DNA from: Plectosphaerella cucumerina
Taxonomy: Eukaryota; Ascomycota; Sordariomycetes; Glomerellales; Plectosphaerellaceae
NCBI GenBank assembly: GCA_020746995.1
Contig: JAGPXD010000002.1
Coordinates: 186,001 to 250,000, forward strand
Reading direction: 5' to 3'
Length of the DNA stretch: 64,000 bases
The stretch's first letter is position 1. Each line of letters begins with the position of its first letter. The notes below the pieces were generated by a model that saw only the letters and a program-made list of their open reading frames with translations, was not told the DNA's origin and did not search any database. Shown here in pieces: positions 58,430 to 64,000 of this stretch. The position numbers and the translations under genes are program-made.

Positions 58430-58834
58430 CAGGACGAGCAGGCGACCTCGCTTCTCGACTCCCGCCGCGACACGGCCGGCCCGGACGCCCGAGACGGCAC
58501 ACGACCCCGATCCCCCGGCCGCCGCTCCGTCGACTCGTCCGACTCCTCGTGGACCGACACGGGCGACATTGCCGAGCAGCTCGCCGACGAAGACCCGCTC
58601 CGCTACACCCTCACCCACGACGTCGATGACGAGCTTCTGTCCGGTCTGAACCGCCGCCATCAGAAGCACCCTAAACACCAGAAGCGTGTGCGCATCCAGC
58701 CGCCCGACGGCCATCGCGATAGCACCCACCAAGGCCACGGCCACGGCTACGGTCATATCGACAAGGAGGCCATCGAGGTCCCCGTCGTATCCCAAAAACG
58801 CCAGTCGGCTCCTCTCCGGGTCATAGGCTTCATC
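58430..58834 (+). other. Coding-like N-terminal extension of the sugar transporter, no in-frame ATG
   Basis: The transporter frame stays open upstream of its first ATG back to a TGA at 58097. From about 58430 it reads like protein, with acidic and GC3-biased codons: SDQDEQATSLLDS, SSWTDTGDIAEQLADEDPLR, HVDDE-like DVDDELLSGL and a basic patch KHPKHQKRVRIQ. From memory, hydrophilic N-termini with a DTGD..EQLADE..DPLR pattern occur in related fungal transporters. No ATG exists in this frame between 58100 and 58835, so the real start needs an upstream spliced exon, a non-AUG start, or a sequence error. A CACCGCAG at 58173-58180 is a possible acceptor. Confidence 0.55.
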
Positions 58835-60647
58835 ATGACGGGGGGACGCTCCCTACATGGCCTGACGGGCAAGGCCCTGATGTGAGTGTTCCCTGGCTGA
58901 CGGACCAGCTGCGGCATAACTGACATTCAATTCGCAGCTACTTCACGAGTATATTCGTCTCCCTAGGCGTCTTCCTCTTCGGATATGATCAGGGTGTCAT
59001 GTCAGGCATCATTACGGGCTCCTACTTCAAGAACTACTTTAACCAGCCCTCGGCCGCAGAGATTGGTACAATGGTCGCTATCCTCGAGGTTGGCGCCTTT
59101 ATCTCCTCTCTCGCCGTCGGTCGCGTCGGTGACATCATCGGCCGGAGGAAGACCATCCTCTACGGATCCATCGTCTTCTTCATCGGAGGCGCTCTCCAGA
59201 CAATGGCCAACGGTATGCCCATGATGATGCTGGGCCGCTTCATTGCCGGTTTCGGCGTCGGTGCGCTGTCGACCATTGTGCCCGTCTACCAGTCGGAGAT
59301 CTCTCCCCCGCACAACCGTGGTAAGCTGGCGTGCATTGAGTTCTCGGGCAACATCATCGGCTACACCACGTCCGTGTGGGTCGACTACTTCTGCGGCTTC
59401 ATCGAGAGCGACCTGTCGTGGCGCGTTCCGCTCCTTCTGCAGTGCGTCATGGGTGCCCTACTGGGCTTTGGCAGCCTCATTATTGTCGAGTCGCCGCGCT
59501 GGCTGCTCGACAACGACCACGATGAGGAGGGTATCGTGGTCATCGCCAACCTCTACGGCAAGGGCGATATCCACAACCCCAAGGCGCGCGAGGAGTTCCG
59601 CGAGATCAAGATGAACGTGCTGCTGCAGCGCCAGGAGGGCGAGCGCACCTACGCCGAGATGTTCCGTCGATACGGCACCCGTGTCTTCATCGCCATGTCG
59701 GCCCAGGCCCTGGCCCAGCTGAACGGCATCAACGTCATCTCCTACTACGCCCCCATGGTCTTCGAGTCGGCTGGCTGGCAGGGTCACGACGCTGTGCTCA
59801 TGGCTGGTGTCAACGGCATCACCTACTTCCTGTCGACCATCCCGCCCTGGTACCTGGTTGACCGTTGGGGCCGCAGACCCATCCTGCTCAGTGGTGCCCT
59901 GCTCATGGCTGTGTCGCTGTCGCTCATCTCCTACTTCATTTACCTGGACGTGTCGTGGACGCCCAACTGCGTCGTCGCCTTTGTCATGATCTACAACGCC
60001 GCCTTTGGCTACTCGTGGGGTCCCATCCCCTGGCTGTACCCTCCCGAGATCCTGCCTCTCAGCATCCGCTCCAAGGGTGCCAGTCTGTCGACGGCCACCA
60101 ACTGGGCCTTCAACTGGCTGGTCGGCGAGATGACGCCCACGCTGCAGGTTTGGATCAAGTGGCGGCTGTACCTTGTGCACGCCTTTTTCTGCGTCGTCAG
60201 TTTCGTTGTTGGTGAGTCTCCCCCAGTGATGCCGCCTGCCGTGCCAGTGTGTCGTCGATCAATCTCGCTGACACCCCTTACCCAGTCTACTTCATCTACC
60301 CCGAGACTTGTGGTGTGCGCCTGGAGGAGATGGACTCTCTGTTCGGAGATGCCAGCACCGCCATCGGCACCCCATCGATTCATGCCGAGACAGGGTCACT
60401 CATGGGCCCCGGGTCGCCGGCCTTCTCTGGTATCGGCCCCAGCAGCTCCATCCCGGGCCTGTCGCTCAACCCGCCCGACGCCGCCGCGGTCGATGCCAAG
60501 ATGCAGACCAATGACGTTGAGGCGAGCAGCACTATCAGCGGGTGGGTGTCGAGGGTCGTTGGGCGCACACGCGGCAACAGCGGTGCCAGCGGGGCCCGGT
60601 ATGCACCACTCAACCAGCAGGGCGAGGGCGCAGATGACAGGGCGTGA
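58835..60647 (+). CDS. MFS sugar (monosaccharide) transporter
   Basis: Exons 58835-58881, 58938-60211 and 60286-60647 (introns 56 and 74 nt) give 560 residues from the first in-frame ATG; the true N-terminus is probably longer (see the preceding entry). It is a 12-helix MFS sugar porter located in the plasma membrane. Hallmarks: YFTSIFVSLGVFLFGYDQGV in helix 1, GRVGDIIGRRKT in loop 2-3, GRFIAGFGVGALS, VESPRWLL before the central loop, QLNGINVISYYAP in helix 7, VDRWGRRP in loop 8-9, WGPIPWLYPPEI in helix 10, and PETCGVRLEEMD after helix 12. QLNGIN and PESPR-like motifs point to hexoses or related sugars; the exact substrate is unknown. The C-terminal tail of about 110 residues is Ser/Gly-rich, probably regulatory. 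Confidence 0.92.
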
Positions 60648-61429
60648 TGTGATATTTTGGGGCAAGTTGGTTAGATGGGTGAGATTAGAGTATGCTTGCA
60701 TATAGACGGGGGAGGTATTTTCTCCAGCTGGAAGATGTGAGACTGGGAGCCTTGTTGGGAGTGGATGGAAGCCGCGCCGGAGCCGCGAGGCTACAGCACG
60801 CTGTCTGTTTGAGTACTCGGTGATCCCAGGGCCACATTGTGTATGTGTTGGATGTTTGTGTGATGGTGAGGCCGGGAGCACAATTTAGAGGTCATCTTCT
60901 AGACTATGAACTTTTTTACGACTCGAATGCTGAGATGGGCATCACCCATATACCTGGGTGACTACGTGCATACTTATGGAATCAGGATTGGAAGGGGGAA
61001 AGTATTGATTCTTCAGTCTCATGGTGTATCCTGGGCTTGTCGAGGTGTTGTCTGTGTTGGAAGCAGTTGTGATCGTGATATGGGACTTTTGCAACGAACC
61101 TTACATCTCAACCGGAAGTATGACTACCTACCTCAATCACATGTTATTAAAAAAAAACCTATTCTAATACAAATTCGTATCCAGATCTGCTATTTACGTC
61201 TCAAAATGCTTCGCCAGGCTTGTTGTGGTAAATTCGCACTCAAGGCAGGCATCAAATTGACGACGTCAACTCGGTGGATCTCCAACAAATCAAAACCAAA
61301 CGTAACCTGAACCAAAACTACACTCGTCACGTCAACTTCCAGGTTCTCATCAGACACACTTCACTACCGGAATTCGGAGTCTTCACCACCAAGCAGAACA
61401 CCATACACTTGAATAGCCCCGAGCCCGCC
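60648..61429. other. Intergenic between sugar transporter and PITH-domain gene
   Basis: AT-richer around 61130-61200, including an A9 run. It carries the terminator of one gene and the promoter of the next, both on the plus strand. No gene recognised. Confidence 0.5.
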
Positions 61430-62161
61430 ATGTCCTGCTCCGCCGAACACGACCACAGTCACAGCCACGGCGACGATGGCCACGGCCATGTCCACGACCA
61501 CTCGGACGACATCACGCCCGCCCTACAGCACAGCCTCTACCAGCAGATCAACTTTGACGAGGTCACCACTCTTAACGAGACGGTGCGCGACAGCGGTCGG
61601 GCCATCGTCAGAAAGACATGGGCCGAGCGACTGAGCGAGGACCCAGAGCTGGCCAGCGACGCCGATGAGCAACTCCTCATGAACATCCCGTTGCGTCTCC
61701 CCCCCTGACCCTCTCAAACAGCATTGCCAGCTAACACCTCTCCCAGATTCACCGCCCAAGTCAAGCTCCATTCCCTTCTCCTCCGCACCAGCGACTCGCC
61801 CTCGGCCCCGCGCACGCTGCACGTCTTCCTCAACCGCGACGACATCGACTTCTCCTCAGCCGAGGACGCCCAGCCCACCCAGACCTTTGAGCTCTCCCGC
61901 ACATCCCAGGTCCAGGAGATCCCCGTCAAGCGCGCCCTCTTCGCCGGCGTCCGCCGCCTCACCCTCTTCTTCCCCGACAACTTTGAGGACGAAGATGAGA
62001 CCACGCGCGTGTCATACCTCGGCTTCAAGGGTGAGTGGTCTGCTCTCGGAAGGGCGCCTACGAACATCATCTACGAGAGCGCCGCCCGTCCCAATGATCA
62101 TGTCGTCCGCGGCGCGGAGTCGAACCAGATGGGTAGCGGCATTGGTGGGGGGAAGAAGTGA
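61430..62161 (+). CDS. PITH-domain protein (PITHD1 homologue)
   Basis: Exons 61430-61689 and 61747-62161 (57-nt intron, GTTGCG..CAG, phase 2) encode 224 residues. The N-terminus is His-rich (DHSHSHGDDGHGHVHDH), a typical fungal PITHD1 feature that may bind metal. The PITH domain spans about 30-205: LYQQINFDEVTTLNE, LLMNIPFTAQVKLHSLLL across the exon junction, RDDIDFSSAEDAQPTQ, and YLGFKGEW. PITH is the proteasome-interacting domain first seen in thioredoxin-like TXNL1, and the human counterpart is a small soluble protein. The start codon was chosen because the frame upstream has no domain-like sequence. The donor GTTGCG is weak but the junction is certain from the protein pattern. Confidence 0.92.
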
Positions 62162-62366
62162 GAAAGAATTCATGAATTGACATGTCTCTCCGTTCGCCTC
62201 AAGGCCTTCACTTGTAGGAAGTCTTCAAGACTGCTGTTGCATCATGCTCCATGTCGTGCCTGTTATCTATGCTCCATGCTGAAAAAAGGGTATCTGTCCC
62301 AACGCCTAGCCAACATCCCCTGGCTTCGCAATGCAATGTCTACAAACACACAAATGCCCCTTACAT

Positions 62367-64000
62367 CTAAAATCCACCCTTCCTCTTCTTTTTTACCGCC
62401 GGCCGGGGCCGCCTCCCGTGCTGCCCAGGCACCGGCTGCGACATGACTCCCAGCCCCAACGGTCCCATGCCCTGCGACTGCGACGACGTCGGCACTTGCG
62501 ACGACAAGGCGTGATCGGGCTTCAGCAGCCTGCGCGCCGCGATGCCAGCGCCGCCGATGGTCGGGCCGTCCGAGGCGAACACAGGTGGAGGCGCCACGAG
62601 GACCGCGGGACGCTCGGTGCGCAGCGGCGGCAGGGCCTGCGACGAGAACGCCGTGGGATCCATGACCGACGAACTCGGCAGCGCCGTGATGCGGGTGCGC
62701 TTCGCCCGGCGCCGCGAGTCGGCCCGCTGCGCCTTGCGCACCTGTGCGACGTGCTGCGTCGACGACAGCCCGACGGACGACTGGTACCCCGTCGTGGGGT
62801 TACCGCGTTGCTCGGGCCAGAAGGCCAGAACGTTGTGGGCACGTCCTGGGACCCTGCGCGAGGGATCGAGGCTCGCCGCGAGCATGCTGAGGCGTTGGAG
62901 GGCCGGGCAGGCGCCGGCGTCCTGGGATGACGCGCGGGATACCTGGGAGCTGCCGAGCTGCGACGAGGGGCGCGAGGGCGACTGGCTTTGCCGTGGCGTT
63001 AGGTAAGGCGAGCGCTGTGAGGCGGCGAGCTCGTCGCGTTCGGCCGCCACCTCGGGATCTGGGACCCACGACCGGAAGCCGTCGAACTGGCTGGCGGTGT
63101 CGGCGTCGAAGACGGACACGGCAAAGAGGGAGGAGAGGGCCGCCTCGGTCGCCTCGGCGATGGCCAGGTCGCGGGACTGCCGAGCGGCTGGCTCGAGATC
63201 CTTAGAGCTCCAGAGGCTCTCGACGTGTTGTCGCATGGCTGCCATGGTCGTGCCCGAGTTGATCTCCAGGCCCAGGAAGCTCGGCACCACGGCGTCGACA
63301 ACGACGCGCTGGTCACTCACGTCCAGCAGCTCGCGAAGCTGCAGGTCCCAGTTCCCTTCGGTGGCAGCATCGAAAGGGGGCGGCTCGAACGAGGGGTCGT
63401 ACTCGCGTCTGGCGAGAATTGTCAGTGTCTGGTGCATGCAAGCAGGGTTAGGCAGCATTGACGTACAAAGTCTTGAGAGCCCGGCGTTCCTCGCCTTCCG
63501 TTAAGGCAACAGTGAGAGCCTGATGCAAGCGCTCAAAGTGGGAGGGCGCCTGCCCGTCAGCGCTGTCACGAAGACGCTCGACCTCGAGGGCGACCGATTC
63601 TATCGATCCGCCCACCTGGGTCGCGAGCCTGCTGACACCCTCGACCCCCTGCCGCGGCCACCTGGGTGGCGCAATATCCTCCTCCTCCTGTGCGCCGGAG
63701 CGAAGTGCCTGCCACATGGGCCGGGGCTTCCTCGCCTGTTGAATGATATTGTCGGCGTCGATGAAGGCGTCGGGGATGACAAACGTCTCCGCCAGCTGCC
63801 GGATAACGTCGGTCCGGCGCTGTCTCTGTACCATCCACTGTGTCCGATTCGACAGCTCCGGGTTCTTGTCCGGTGGCTGCAAGTCGCCGCCGTCGCCAGT
63901 CGTGGCGGCCACAAGGGAGGACTGCAGGCCCAGTGCCTCGTCGAAGACGAATAGCTGCCAGAACCGGTCTTCCCTATCCATCGACTTGGCACCGGGGCCC
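62367..64000 (-). CDS. Rrn6-like RNA polymerase I initiation factor, 3' part; open at right edge
   Basis: Two segments: 64000-63463 (open to the edge, frame from 63999) and 63428-62367. Together they give about 532 residues of the C-terminal half. The upstream part includes EDRFWQLFVFDEALG and helical sequence; the downstream part includes WDLQLRELLDVSDQRVVVD, then Ser/Gln-rich low complexity and the ending SQPVPGQHGRRPRP followed by KKKRKGGF. SQPVPG..G.RP..KKKRK.GF is what I remember of fungal Rrn6-type proteins, members of the core factor that recruits Pol I to rDNA; the N-terminal beta-propeller is outside the window. The two segments are in different frames. A phase-correct GT..AG intron exists at 63429-63462 but is only 34 nt, so the join is uncertain. 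Confidence 0.65.

Overview
The window is chromosomal DNA of a filamentous ascomycete, most likely a Sordariomycete. It is GC-rich, its genes are split by short introns (mostly 53-87 nt, GT..AG, with CTGAC/CTAAC-like branch sites), and the gene set is typical of moulds: a group X hybrid histidine kinase, UDP-galactopyranose mutase, the Chs7 chaperone and Nce101. I could not assign genus or species. I count 15 protein genes plus one intron-containing tRNA. Two genes are cut by the window edges.

Layout. 1-1.5 kb: 3' part of a DIL-domain gene (+). 4.7-7.9 kb: a TBC Rab-GAP (+, 3 exons) followed by a perfect 48-bp tandem duplication. 9.0-9.7 kb: a 218-aa unknown (+). 12.8-13.9 kb: a Q/P-rich unknown (-). 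13.9-22.7 kb: an 8.8-kb stretch with no credible gene. 22.7 kb: tRNA-Glu(CUC). 23.1-30.7 kb: a 2510-aa hybrid histidine kinase (-). 32.9-34.8 kb: UDP-galactopyranose mutase (-, 5 exons). 40.6-42.1 kb: a nucleotide-sugar transporter resembling UgtA/GlfB (+, 5 exons). 43.6-44.4 kb: ribosomal protein eL27 (-), diverging from NCE101 (+, 56 aa). 45.2-46.0 kb: a TTC36-like TPR protein (-), diverging from 4-hydroxyphenylpyruvate dioxygenase at 46.9-48.2 kb (+). 48.6-50.1 kb: TFIIH subunit Ssl1 (-). 51.3-52.4 kb: Chs7 (-). 52.4-58.4 kb: gene-poor. 58.4-60.6 kb: an MFS sugar transporter (+). 61.4-62.2 kb: a PITH-domain protein (+). 62.4 kb to the right edge: an Rrn6-like Pol I factor (-), partial.

How genes work together. 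Two neighbourhoods stand out. First, UDP-galactopyranose mutase and the transporter are adjacent and divergent, the arrangement known for ugmA/ugtA (glfA/glfB) in Aspergillus. They would make UDP-galactofuranose and move it into the Golgi for cell-wall glycans. Second, the TTC36 homologue is divergently paired with HPPD. In mammals TTC36 protects HPD (the same enzyme) from degradation, so the pairing suggests an ancient functional link in tyrosine catabolism that I have not seen described for fungi. Most exon joins were checked by hand for phase. The 5' end of the sugar transporter and one join in the Rrn6-like gene remain unresolved.
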